A stretch of DNA of 9,544 nt. Origin: Cyanothece sp. UBA12306 (lineage in GTDB: Bacteria > Cyanobacteriota > Cyanobacteriia > Cyanobacteriales > Microcystaceae). How positions within the stretch are numbered: the first letter of the stretch is position 1; each line of letters starts with the position of its first letter. The notes under the pieces are model-generated. The model ran no database searches and was not told the origin of the DNA. It saw nothing but the letters and a program-made list of their open reading frames with translations. Location: NCBI GenBank assembly GCA_003448685.1, contig DLXW01000059.1, positions 16,307-25,850 of the forward strand. The letters are read 5' to 3'. A program made the position numbers and the translations under genes. This document shows, one piece after another, positions 1 to 7,157 of the stretch.

Positions 1-1365
1 AGTTCCATCAAGTTTTAAGCCTTTTTTATGGGTAATAAATAGGGGGATTTTAGTTCCATCTTTGCCAGTATAAAAAACTTGTTTACTTTCAAAGTCTTGT
101 GGATTAAAATCAACTTTTGGCTGACGAAATAGGGTAGTTTTGCCAGTTACCATATCATAGTGGTAAATAGTTGAAGGCGTAGTAAAATTAGCAAAACTAT
201 AGAAGGTTTTTGTATCGTATTTTTTGCCTCCAAATCCTCCAACTATTCCTAAATCTGGTAAGTCAACTTCTCGGATAAAATTACCCTTAATATCAAATAT
301 TTTAACGACAGATTTTGCATCTTTGAGGTAATCACAAACAAATTGATTGTTTAAAATACTAACCCCGTCTAGTGTATCTTCAGTTTCGGGAATTATTTCT
401 TGCCAATTATCTCGACTTGGAGAATTAATGTCAATAGCGATAATTCTTTTTTTAGGGGCATTTAAGTTAGTTCTTAACCAAAAAGTTGAACCATCATTAT
501 CAATAAATCCATAACTAGCCTCAAAGTTATTAATTAGTTCAATAATTGGTGAATTAGAATCTTCTAAATCTTTGTAAAAAACTAGATTTTTAGGATCAGT
601 TCCTCGCCAAACATTAATAATTAAATATTTTCCGTCTTCACTAACTCTTCCATTAAATCCCCATTCTTTTTGATCCCGACGCTGGTAAATCAAAACATCT
701 TCTTCTTGAGTCGTTCCTAAACGATGATAATAGAGTTTTTGGTAATAATTAGTATCCTCTAGTTTTGTAGTTTCATTGGGTTCATCATAGCGACTATAAA
801 AGAATCCTTGATGATTATGTGTCCAAGATGCACCAGAGAATTTGATCCACTTTAAATGATCAGATAAATCTTCTTTTGTCTCAATATTTCTCACTTTCCA
901 TTCAACCCAATCTGATCCCGATGTAGATATTCCATAGGCTAAGTATTGGGCATTTTTTGAGATAGCTAAACCGCATAAAGCAACTGTCCCATCTGTAGAT
1001 AAGGTGTTAGGATCTAAAAGAATTTTAGGTTCATCATTGAGATCTTTTAAGGTATACAAAACACTTTGATTTTGCAGTCCATCATTCTTAAAATAAAAAT
1101 AGCGATCGCCTTCCTTAAACGGAGTGCTATATTTCTCATAATTCCAAAGTTCAGTCAGACGTTGATTCAGGGATTTTCTAGTAGCAATGTTGGCTAAATA
1201 ATCAAAAGTTAATTTATTTTGAGCTTTAATCCAAGCTTGAGTTTCCTCTGAATCAGGATTTTCTAACCACCGATATAAATCTCTAACTTCTACCCCATGA
1301 TAAACATCAATAATATCATCTTGACGACTAATAGGATAAATAAATTTTGATGGAAAGGATGACAT
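1..1365 (-). CDS. Prolyl oligopeptidase (S9A family), N-terminal part, cut by window edge
   Basis: This gene is read from ATG at 1365 down to base 1 with no stop, giving 455 codons. The protein starts MSSFPSKFIYPISRQDDIID and continues with the family signature YRWLENPDSEETQAWIKAQN at about residues 32-51, the helical N-terminal part of the peptidase domain. A seven-bladed beta-propeller region follows, with GASWTHNHQGFFYSRYDEP near residues 180-198. The visible part ends in KDGTKIPLFITHKKGLKLDG, the start of the alpha/beta-hydrolase domain. Full-length members have roughly 690-700 residues, so the catalytic Ser, Asp and His lie beyond the left edge. These enzymes cut short peptides after proline. 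No signal peptide is visible, so it is probably cytoplasmic. There is no clear Shine-Dalgarno sequence. It diverges from the cupin gene. Only the unseen C-terminal end could show whether it is intact. Confidence 0.93.
   Translation of the reverse strand, partial: MSSFPSKFIYPISRQDDIIDVYHGVEVRDLYRWLENPDSEETQAWIKAQNKLTFDYLANIATRKSLNQRLTELWNYEKYSTPFKEGDRYFYFKNDGLQNQSVLYTLKDLNDEPKILLDPNTLSTDGTVALCGLAISKNAQYLAYGISTSGSDWVEWKVRNIETKEDLSDHLKWIKFSGASWTHNHQGFFYSRYDEPNETTKLEDTNYYQKLYYHRLGTTQEEDVLIYQRRDQKEWGFNGRVSEDGKYLIINVWRGTDPKNLVFYKDLEDSNSPIIELINNFEASYGFIDNDGSTFWLRTNLNAPKKRIIAIDINSPSRDNWQEIIPETEDTLDGVSILNNQFVCDYLKDAKSVVKIFDIKGNFIREVDLPDLGIVGGFGGKKYDTKTFYSFANFTTPSTIYHYDMVTGKTTLFRQPKVDFNPQDFESKQVFYTGKDGTKIPLFITHKKGLKLDGT
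1102..1109. repeat. HIP1 octamer GCGATCGC
   Basis: This is an exact copy of the highly iterated palindrome typical of many cyanobacterial chromosomes, here inside the prolyl oligopeptidase gene. It supports the taxonomic call. Confidence 0.9.
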
Positions 1366-1408
1366 AGCTATTGCAGTTAATTTCTAATGATAATATTTGT
1401 TTTCATCG

Positions 1409-1414
1409 ATTATA
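1409..1414 (-). promoter_or_regulatory. Possible -10 box for the prolyl oligopeptidase gene
   Basis: The minus strand reads TATAAT here, about 44 bases upstream of the ATG at 1365. No good -35 hexamer lies at the usual distance, so this is a weak prediction in an AT-rich intergenic region. Confidence 0.3.
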
Positions 1415-1471
1415 TCACTTTGCTTTATTGAAAAAATATTAAGTAGTGAGTTATCTGAGAATCTTAAGAAT

Positions 1472-1497
1472 TTGACAATTAGTTTAAAATGTATAAT
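1472..1497 (+). promoter_or_regulatory. Candidate promoter for the cupin gene
   Basis: A perfect TTGACA (1472-1477) and a perfect TATAAT (1492-1497) are separated by only 14 bases, shorter than the usual 16-18. Transcription would begin about 30 bases before the cupin ATG. Both hexamers matching consensus argues for a real site, while the short spacer argues for a weak or activator-dependent one. Confidence 0.45.
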
Positions 1498-1536
1498 AAA
1501 TTACTACAATAACCATAAAACTAGAAACTAAGATTC

Positions 1537-1827
1537 ATGATTGATCAATCGACAGCTATAATTAAAATTGAACATCAACCTAGTCAAGAACGTCTTCAAG
1601 AATTAGGAGTGTTTAGCTGGCCTATTTGGACGAAGGAAGCCTCAGAATTTCCTTGGACTTATGATGATATAGAAACCTGTTATTTTCTTGAAGGGGATGT
1701 GATCGTGACTCCTGATGGAGGTAAACCTGTAACTATGGGAAAAGGAGATTTAGTAACTTTTCCAGCAAGGATGTCATGTACTTGGAATATCCGCAGTGAT
1801 GTCAAAAAGCATTACAAGTTTGGCTAA
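1537..1827 (+). CDS. Small single-domain cupin (cupin_3 / TM1112-like)
   Basis: This 96-residue protein is one cupin barrel. The first conserved strand block is ETCYFLEGDVIVTPDGG at residues 46-62 and the second is GDLVTFPARMSCTWNI at 70-85, and the protein ends KKHYKFG. The WPIW near residue 28, TYDDIETCY and the KHY ending are the pattern I recall for the cupin_3 family (PF05899), including the small Thermotoga maritima protein TM1112, whose function is unknown. Length and architecture are complete for the family. The usual metal-binding histidines of classical cupins are not evident, so metal binding cannot be claimed. It is a soluble protein with no signal peptide. It appears to be monocistronic, followed by 413 bases without a gene, and has only a weak ribosome-binding sequence. 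The substrate and pathway are unknown. Confidence 0.88.
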   Translation: MIDQSTAIIKIEHQPSQERLQELGVFSWPIWTKEASEFPWTYDDIETCYFLEGDVIVTPDGGKPVTMGKGDLVTFPARMSCTWNIRSDVKKHYKFG

Positions 1828-1855
1828 TTTTTCCAGGAAACAATCAGATATTTAG

Positions 1856-2114
1856 GAGTGAACCCAATACTACTCGGTTAAGCTCAAAACCCTCGGTGTG
1901 GCTGCGGGGGAGCTTGGGAGACCGGAATATGGGAAAAAGAAAATGAGATAAAAATCTAGAATTAGTGATTATAGTTCAGATTTTTAGGTATTGCCAGATG
2001 CTAAAAGCTTTATTTACTCTAAAATAGTTTTAAACAATCTCCCCTTCTCCCCACTCCGAAGCTCCCATCTAGCTAAGTTTTCGAGCAAAACCTACCCAGT
2101 ATTGAGAGTGAACC
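1856..2114. mobile_element. Decayed MITE-like element (non-autonomous, no ORF)
   Basis: A 259-bp block has GAGTGAACC at its left end (1856-1864) and again at its right end (2106-2114), consistent with a 9-bp target duplication. Just inside are CAATACT (1865-1871) and its complement AGTATTG (2098-2104), with one extra A at the right junction. Further in, short words recur in inverted order, including GGGAGCTT (1908-1915) against AAGCTCCC (2059-2066), and GCTC and AAAAC near each end. These look like degraded terminal inverted repeats of about 60 bases. The centre (about 1925-2040) is AT-rich and codes for nothing recognisable. A relic of an insertion sequence is the main alternative. The family cannot be named from the sequence alone. 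Confidence 0.55.
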
Positions 2115-2240
2115 AAATTTTTACCACGACCTTATCATAGTAATAAAACAATTATATAAAATTTTCCATAGAATAAAATCTATATATATGGTATAAGTTA
2201 TAGACAATGATGAATTTACTTAATTCTTTAACATTGTCAA
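2115..2240 (+). promoter_or_regulatory. Leader/promoter region of the ndhF3 operon with imperfect inverted repeat
   Basis: This 126-base AT-rich stretch must hold the signals for the operon unless the promoter lies inside the upstream element. A -10-like TATAAG sits at 2192-2197 without a clear -35. Directly before the ATG, GACAATG (2203-2209) is matched by CATTGTC (2232-2238), and inside it GAATT (2212-2216) by AATTC (2222-2226), giving an interrupted hairpin or a dyad operator. In known cyanobacteria this operon is repressed by the LysR-type regulator NdhR (CcmR) and induced by low CO2. I did not find an exact copy of the NdhR motif I recall, so assignment of the dyad to NdhR is speculation. 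Confidence 0.4.
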
Positions 2241-4094
2241 ATGTCTATGATTGAAATTTTTAGTCGAACAATCTGGCTAGTACCTTTGTACATTCTCATA
2301 GGTGCATTGTTAGCTATTCCCTGGTCTCCTGGAATTATCCGTCAAACTGGACCTAGACCATCGGGCTATGTGAATATTATAATGACCTTTGTGGCCTTGA
2401 TCCACAGTTTAATTGCTCTGCTCGAGACATGGCATCAACCGCCGAAATATTTATCTTTTGAATGGCTTCATGCTGCCGATTTAAACATTGCTTTTGACTT
2501 AGAAATTTCCTCAATTACAATTGGCGCATTAGTATTAATTACGGGTTTAAATCTAGTTGCCCAAATTTATGCCATTGGTTACTTAGAAATGGATTGGGGT
2601 TGGGCCAGATTTTATTCTCTTCTCGCCTTATTTGAAGCAGGAATATCCACATTAGTTTTATGTAATTCACTGTTTTTTAGCTATGTTGTCCTAGAAATTC
2701 TAACCCTAGGAACCTATTTATTAATTGGCTTTTGGTTTAATCAGTCTTTAGTCGTAACTGGAGCTAGAGATGCCTTTTTAACCAAACGGGTTGGGGATTT
2801 AATTTTGCTGATGGGAGTAGTAGCATTATTACCCTTAGCTGGAACTTGGAATTATACGGAGTTAGGGGAATGGGCAAAAACCGCAAATCTCGACCCAAAA
2901 ATAGCTACATTACTTTGTCTAGCTTTAATTGCTGGTCCTTTGGGCAAATGCGCTCAATTTCCCCTCCATCTTTGGTTAGATGAGGCCATGGAAGGTCCAA
3001 TGCCGGCCACCATTTTACGCAATACCATCGTTGTATCGACAGGGGCCTGGGTTTTGATTAAGTTACAACCCGTCTTAGCATTATCTCCTTTCGCGACTAA
3101 AGTTATGGTCATTGTTGGGGCAGTAACAGCCATTGGCGCGTCTTTAATTGCCATTGCCCAAATAGATCTCAAGCGATCTCTTTCCTATTCCGTAAGTGCC
3201 TATATGGGGCTAGTTTTCATCGCAGTGGGAACCCAACTCGATGCAACAGCTTTGAAATTATTGTTTACCTATGCCATTGCTATGTCATTGTTAGTCATGA
3301 GTATTGGGGGAGTTATTTTAAATACTATCACCCAAGATTTAACTCAATATGGTGGTTTATGGTCCCGTCGTCCCATATCTGGACTTTGTTATCTCATAGG
3401 TGCTGCTTCTCTAGTTGCCTTTCCCCCTTTAGGCTGTTTTTGGACTCTCACAGAAATGGCTGATCACCTTTGGACAAACTATCCTTGGTTAGTAGGGGTT
3501 TTGGTTATTGTCAATGGCTTGACTGCATTTAGTCTTATTCGAGAATTTAGTCTAATCTTTGGCGGTAAAACTAAACCAATGACTGTCCGTTCTCCTGAAG
3601 GTTTATGGCCTGTAGTATTACCCATGACGGTTATGATGGGGTTTGCTCTGCACGTACCTATTTTATTGCAACAATGGAATCTATTACCAGAATGGCAAAA
3701 TCTTAATTTAAAGGTTGCTATTCCTTTAGTTATTGCAACTTTATTGGGTGCGGGTACAGCAGCTTTAATTTACCTCAATGATAACATCTCTAAACCTATC
3801 GAACTTAAACCTAAAGCCCTACAAGATTTTTTTGCTTACGATCTTTACACAGAACAACTTTATCGAGTAACAATTGTCTTTGTTGTTGGTTTAATTTCTC
3901 AAATTATTGCTTGGTTTGATCGCTATTTAGTTGATGGAATAATTAACTTAGTTGGCTTAGCCACTATCTTTACTGGACAAAGTTTAAAGTACAATGTCTC
4001 TGGACAAACTCAATTTTATTTCTTCTCAATTTTGCTAGGAGTAATCTTGTTTGTTGGTATCGTTTGTTATCCCTTCGTATCTCAAGTTTTTTAG
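2241..4094 (+). CDS. ndhF3: NDH-1MS subunit NdhF3 (antiporter-like, CO2-uptake form)
   Basis: NdhF3 is the distal NuoL/NdhF-type membrane subunit of NDH-1MS and couples proton movement in the thylakoid membrane to CO2 hydration by CupA. The 617 residues form many hydrophobic helices. Conserved antiporter features are LEILTLGTYLL with Glu152, FLTKRVGDL with Lys182, GKCAQFPLHLWLDEAMEGP with Lys236 and His243, and AQIDLKRSLSYS near 306-317. It is shorter than NdhF1-type proteins at the C-terminus, as expected for this class. The segment after MEGP reads MPATILRN, so Asn261 stands where respiratory NuoL has the His of HAATM, and residues 343-353 lack the His and Lys of the THAFFKALLF helix. The start is the first ATG after an in-frame TAA at 2229; a second ATG at 2247 is also possible. 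No Shine-Dalgarno sequence is seen. It is the first gene of the operon. Confidence 0.96.
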   Translation: MSMIEIFSRTIWLVPLYILIGALLAIPWSPGIIRQTGPRPSGYVNIIMTFVALIHSLIALLETWHQPPKYLSFEWLHAADLNIAFDLEISSITIGALVLITGLNLVAQIYAIGYLEMDWGWARFYSLLALFEAGISTLVLCNSLFFSYVVLEILTLGTYLLIGFWFNQSLVVTGARDAFLTKRVGDLILLMGVVALLPLAGTWNYTELGEWAKTANLDPKIATLLCLALIAGPLGKCAQFPLHLWLDEAMEGPMPATILRNTIVVSTGAWVLIKLQPVLALSPFATKVMVIVGAVTAIGASLIAIAQIDLKRSLSYSVSAYMGLVFIAVGTQLDATALKLLFTYAIAMSLLVMSIGGVILNTITQDLTQYGGLWSRRPISGLCYLIGAASLVAFPPLGCFWTLTEMADHLWTNYPWLVGVLVIVNGLTAFSLIREFSLIFGGKTKPMTVRSPEGLWPVVLPMTVMMGFALHVPILLQQWNLLPEWQNLNLKVAIPLVIATLLGAGTAALIYLNDNISKPIELKPKALQDFFAYDLYTEQLYRVTIVFVVGLISQIIAWFDRYLVDGIINLVGLATIFTGQSLKYNVSGQTQFYFFSILLGVILFVGIVCYPFVSQVF

Positions 4095-4125
4095 GGGATA
4101 CGAAATCAATTAATTTAAGTAAGAT

Positions 4126-4133
4126 AAAGGGAG
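4126..4133 (+). promoter_or_regulatory. Ribosome-binding site fixing the ndhD3 start
   Basis: AAAGGGAG ends five bases before ATG at 4139. This places the ndhD3 start at 4139 rather than at the in-frame ATG at 4064, which lies inside the end of ndhF3 and would add 25 residues unlike any NdhD N-terminus. Confidence 0.8.
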
Positions 4134-4138
4134 AAAAA

Positions 4139-5638
4139 ATGTTAAGTTTTTTACTTTGGTTTCCAATTATTGGCGCAATTGGTATCGGTTTTTTGCCGGT
4201 ACAGTTGCAATCTTTTCGTTGGCGACAACTAACTACTATCTTAGGGTTGATTATTTTGTCGGGAGGTATCTGGTTATTAACTAAATTTGATCTAGGCAAT
4301 TCTGGATGGCAATTTTCCGAATATTTACCCTGGGCTGAACCAATTGGATTAAGCTATAGTTTGGCAGTTGATGGAATATCTTTACCTCTGTTAGTATTAA
4401 ATAGTTTATTAACCATTATTGCCATTTATAGCATTGGAGAAAATGTTGAACGTCCTCGCCTATATTATGGATTAATTCTTTTAATTAATGCTGGGATTAC
4501 AGGGGCTTTAGTGGCACAAAATTTATTACTTTTCATCATTTTCTACGAACTAGAATTAATCCCTTTTTATTTAATGATTGCTATCTGGGGAGGAGAGAAA
4601 AGAGGCTATGCTTCCGTTAAATTTCTTCTTTACACGGCAGTCTCAGGTTTATTAGTCTTAGCTTCTTTTTTAGGGATTGTTTTTCTCACTGGTGCCACTA
4701 ATTTTGATTATGATACTATCACTACCCAGGGTTTATCTTTAACCACTCAACTAATTTTATTGACAGCTTTATTAGTGGGATTTGGCATTAAAATTCCCCT
4801 AGTTCCTCTCCATACTTGGTTACCTGATGCCTACACAGAAGCTTCTCCGGCTGTTACCATTCTTTTAGGCGGAATATTCGCAAAATTAGGAACTTACGGC
4901 TTAATTCGCTTCGGTTTACAATTATTCCCTGATACTTGGTCTTTAGTTGCCCCTGGATTAGCCATTATTGGTACTGTTAGTGTACTTTATGGCGCATTAA
5001 GTGCGATCGCTCAAAAAGACATCAAACGCATGGTTGCCTACAGTTCCATCGGACACATGGGCTATATTTTAGTTGCGGCGGCGGCGGGAACACAATTAAG
5101 CATCCTAGGGGCAGTGGCACAAATGATTAGTCATGGGTTGATTCTTGCCTTACTCTTCCATCTCGTCGGTATTGTAGAACGCAAAATAGGAACCCGTGAT
5201 TTAGACGTTCTCAATGGTTTAATGAACCCCATTCGCGGTTTACCTCTAACCAGCGCCCTCTTGATTACGGCAGGAATGGCTAGTGCAGGTATTCCTGGTT
5301 TAGTCGGATTTGTGGCGGAATTTGTGGTATTTCAGGGCAGTTTTGCCACCTTTCCCATTCCTACCTTATTTTGCATCATTGCCTCTGGTTTAACGGCTGT
5401 TTATTTTGTAATTTTGCTTAATCGGACTTGTTTTGGCAAATTAGATAATAAATTAGCCTATTATCCTCCCGTCTTAAAATCTGAAACGATTCCCGCTTTT
5501 GTTTTAACTTTGATCATTTTATTTCTCGGCATTCAACCTAATTGGTTATTCCGTTGGATTGAACCCACTACCGATTTATTAGCAGTCAAGATTAATCAGA
5601 CTGAACAAGTTGCTTTGTCCTTAACTAATCAAAAATGA
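4139..5638 (+). CDS. ndhD3: NDH-1MS subunit NdhD3 (antiporter-like, CO2-uptake form)
   Basis: NdhD3 is the NuoM/NdhD-type proton-translocating membrane subunit that pairs with NdhF3 at the distal end of NDH-1MS. The 499-residue protein starts MLSFLLWFPIIGAIGIG. Hallmarks are FIIFYELELIPFYL with the helix-5 Glu137, GFGIKIPLVPLHTWLPDAYTEASP with Lys218 and His225, GGIFAKLGTYGLIRF with Lys249, AIAQKDIKRMVAYSSIGHMGY at 289-309, ISHGLILALLFHLVG at 330-344, and FVAEFVVF with Glu395. All key charged helix residues of the NuoM family are therefore present, in contrast to NdhF3. Assignment to NdhD3 rather than NdhD1 or NdhD4 rests on position between ndhF3 and cupA. It lies 44 bases after ndhF3 and 38 before cupA, with no terminator in either gap, so the three genes are surely cotranscribed. 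Confidence 0.96.
   Translation: MLSFLLWFPIIGAIGIGFLPVQLQSFRWRQLTTILGLIILSGGIWLLTKFDLGNSGWQFSEYLPWAEPIGLSYSLAVDGISLPLLVLNSLLTIIAIYSIGENVERPRLYYGLILLINAGITGALVAQNLLLFIIFYELELIPFYLMIAIWGGEKRGYASVKFLLYTAVSGLLVLASFLGIVFLTGATNFDYDTITTQGLSLTTQLILLTALLVGFGIKIPLVPLHTWLPDAYTEASPAVTILLGGIFAKLGTYGLIRFGLQLFPDTWSLVAPGLAIIGTVSVLYGALSAIAQKDIKRMVAYSSIGHMGYILVAAAAGTQLSILGAVAQMISHGLILALLFHLVGIVERKIGTRDLDVLNGLMNPIRGLPLTSALLITAGMASAGIPGLVGFVAEFVVFQGSFATFPIPTLFCIIASGLTAVYFVILLNRTCFGKLDNKLAYYPPVLKSETIPAFVLTLIILFLGIQPNWLFRWIEPTTDLLAVKINQTEQVALSLTNQK
5003..5010. repeat. HIP1 octamer GCGATCGC
   Basis: This exact copy lies within ndhD3, where it encodes part of SAIAQ. Confidence 0.9.
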
Positions 5639-5676
5639 TTCGCCTCCTAAATATCAATGACAACTAAGGAATAATT

Positions 5677-6978
5677 ATGGTACAAACATCAATCAAACAA
5701 ACAGCCATACTTCCCCCTTCTAATCATCAATTTGCTGATATCATTCATCGTCTCGAAGCAGGGGGTTCAATGTTACCAGATACCCCAGAAAACTTGATGC
5801 AAATTATCGGTATCTATAAAGCCTATGCTGTACCGATGGACTTCTATTGGCGAGACTTATTATATATTGCTGAAAGGGTATTTTTAGATCCTCTTCCCTT
5901 CTTTAAATATTTCCTTCCCCAGGAATATTTAGACTTACATAATCACTATGCTGGAGACGATGCTGACCTCAGAATTTGGCGAGGAAAAGCTTCTGCCCAT
6001 CCTGAATTAATCGCATTTATGGAAAAAGGAAAAACGGGCAAAATGCCGAAACTTTTTCATCATTTGTGGCACGATCGCATTAATATGGAATTTGCTGAAG
6101 CTTGTATGCGAGCAATGTTCTGGCATGGTCGAGATATGGGCTGGGGTAAGTTTGATGCTTACCTTGATAGTGAGGAATATAAAGCCAATGCAGACCTGGC
6201 TATTAAAGCCTATTTTAAAAATAATCCTGCTATGTTAGGGCTATATAAACTGTTTCCTGAAATGTTTCTCGAACAGGTTAGACAGCTATCCTATTATTCT
6301 AATTTGGGGTTATTTTGGGAAGTCATGGCTCCGGTGTTTTTTGAGATGTCTGATATTTATGATGAAGGGGGATTTAAAGGGGTTCTTGATGCCATGAATT
6401 TCTTGGTTAACGGCATTTTTGCCATTGCAGGTCGTCCCATTTATCATCATGTTTATATTGGGGATGAATGCTACGAAATTATTCCGAAATCTCAGGGCTT
6501 TACTTGGCTTTATGAAGCAGCTTTACCCTACGTTGAAGCGGTATTTTATCGGACTTCTCCTTTTCGTGGTACTAAGTCCTATAATGCTCAGGCAAAACAG
6601 GTTCCTGATGAGCAAAAAGACTTTCATTATGGTATTTTATACGCTGATGTTTTCCCTGTGGGAACAGCAGGTATTCCCCCCACATTATTGATGGATGATA
6701 TGTACCATTTTCTGCCTGATTATTTGATAGAATACTATCAAAAACATTGTCGAGGAGAAAAGGATGTTTTGATTCAATTAGGGATTACTTTTCAGCGCTC
6801 AATGTATAATGTTACTTCAGCCGTTCTTCAAGCTTTACGCCAAGCTTTGTTATATCCTTTAGACGATCAAAATCCAAAACATTTACTCAAAAATCGTCAA
6901 TTTTTTGAATCACAAATGGATCGTTTCTTGCGTCCAGAAGCGCGTTTAAATGATATTCAAAACAAAGAATATCGCTAG
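5677..6978 (+). CDS. cupA: CO2 hydration protein CupA (ChpY), NDH-1MS
   Basis: CupA sits on the cytoplasmic face of NDH-1MS against NdhF3/NdhD3 and converts CO2 to bicarbonate, a vectorial carbonic-anhydrase-like reaction driven by complex I. The 433-residue soluble protein belongs to the ChpX/ChpY family (PF10216) and is full length. The region KLFHHLWHDRINMEFAEACM at 125-144 holds His129 and Arg134. Their five-residue spacing matches the His and Arg that I recall as ligands of the active-site zinc in the Thermosynechococcus structure (H130 and R135 there). AIAGRPIYHHVYIGDECYEI near 250-269 and the FPVGTAGIPPTLLMDDMYHFLPDY stretch near 328-351 also look strongly conserved. AAGGA (5666-5670) precedes the ATG by six bases. 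CupA is chosen over CupB because of the ndhF3-ndhD3 neighbours; cupB normally travels with ndhF4-ndhD4. Confidence 0.96.
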   Translation: MVQTSIKQTAILPPSNHQFADIIHRLEAGGSMLPDTPENLMQIIGIYKAYAVPMDFYWRDLLYIAERVFLDPLPFFKYFLPQEYLDLHNHYAGDDADLRIWRGKASAHPELIAFMEKGKTGKMPKLFHHLWHDRINMEFAEACMRAMFWHGRDMGWGKFDAYLDSEEYKANADLAIKAYFKNNPAMLGLYKLFPEMFLEQVRQLSYYSNLGLFWEVMAPVFFEMSDIYDEGGFKGVLDAMNFLVNGIFAIAGRPIYHHVYIGDECYEIIPKSQGFTWLYEAALPYVEAVFYRTSPFRGTKSYNAQAKQVPDEQKDFHYGILYADVFPVGTAGIPPTLLMDDMYHFLPDYLIEYYQKHCRGEKDVLIQLGITFQRSMYNVTSAVLQALRQALLYPLDDQNPKHLLKNRQFFESQMDRFLRPEARLNDIQNKEYR

Positions 6979-6992
6979 GATATATTGATGAA

Positions 6993-7019
6993 TGTAGGGT
7001 GGGCAATGTCCACCCTATA
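6993..7019 (+). terminator. Strong hairpin after cupA (repeat-type, possible terminator)
   Basis: Fourteen bases after the cupA stop, TAGGGTGG (6995-7002) pairs perfectly with CCACCCTA (7010-7017). The stem extends to about 12 pairs with two G-U pairs, and the loop is three bases. No T-run follows, so it is not a classical intrinsic terminator. It may stabilise the 3' end of the operon mRNA. The GTAGGGTGGGCAATG word is, from memory, a common intergenic repeat in cyanobacteria. Confidence 0.55.
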
Positions 7020-7109
7020 CTAAATCCGGTTGCCATACCTCCGTTTGACAAAAGCAGGGAACTTCGAACAGAGCAATCTATAAGTGGGTTAATGAACCGG
7101 ATTTAGTAT
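7017..7109. mobile_element. 93-bp MITE with perfect 15-bp terminal inverted repeats
   Basis: ATACTAAATCCGGTT at 7017-7031 is the exact reverse complement of 7095-7109. The outermost bases read TA at both ends next to CTAAATCC, consistent with TA target duplication, as in IS630/Tc1-mariner-type elements. The interior has no ORF. Its left end overlaps the right arm of the hairpin after cupA, as though the element inserted there. A transposase is not present in the window, so mobility would depend on one elsewhere. The family assignment is inference from the TA ends only. Confidence 0.65.
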
Positions 7110-7157
7110 CATATCTTTTGATTTAAAACAAGTAAAACTCGAAAAAATCAATAATAA

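Noticed and set aside
2954..3172. 72-codon minus-strand open frame inside ndhF3
   Set aside because: It is antisense to a strongly conserved part of ndhF3, and its translation has no recognisable features.
4064..4138. Upstream in-frame ATG at 4064 that would extend ndhD3 by 25 residues and overlap ndhF3
   Set aside because: The extra residues are charged and unlike an NdhD N-terminus. The ATG at 4139 has a good ribosome-binding site and begins with the expected first membrane helix.
3970..4299. 109-codon minus-strand open frame across the ndhF3-ndhD3 junction
   Set aside because: It is antisense to two clear membrane-protein genes and resembles nothing known.
6419..6691. 90-codon plus-strand open frame inside cupA
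   Set aside because: It is a shifted frame of cupA, whose own frame is conserved through this region. It has no ribosome-binding site.
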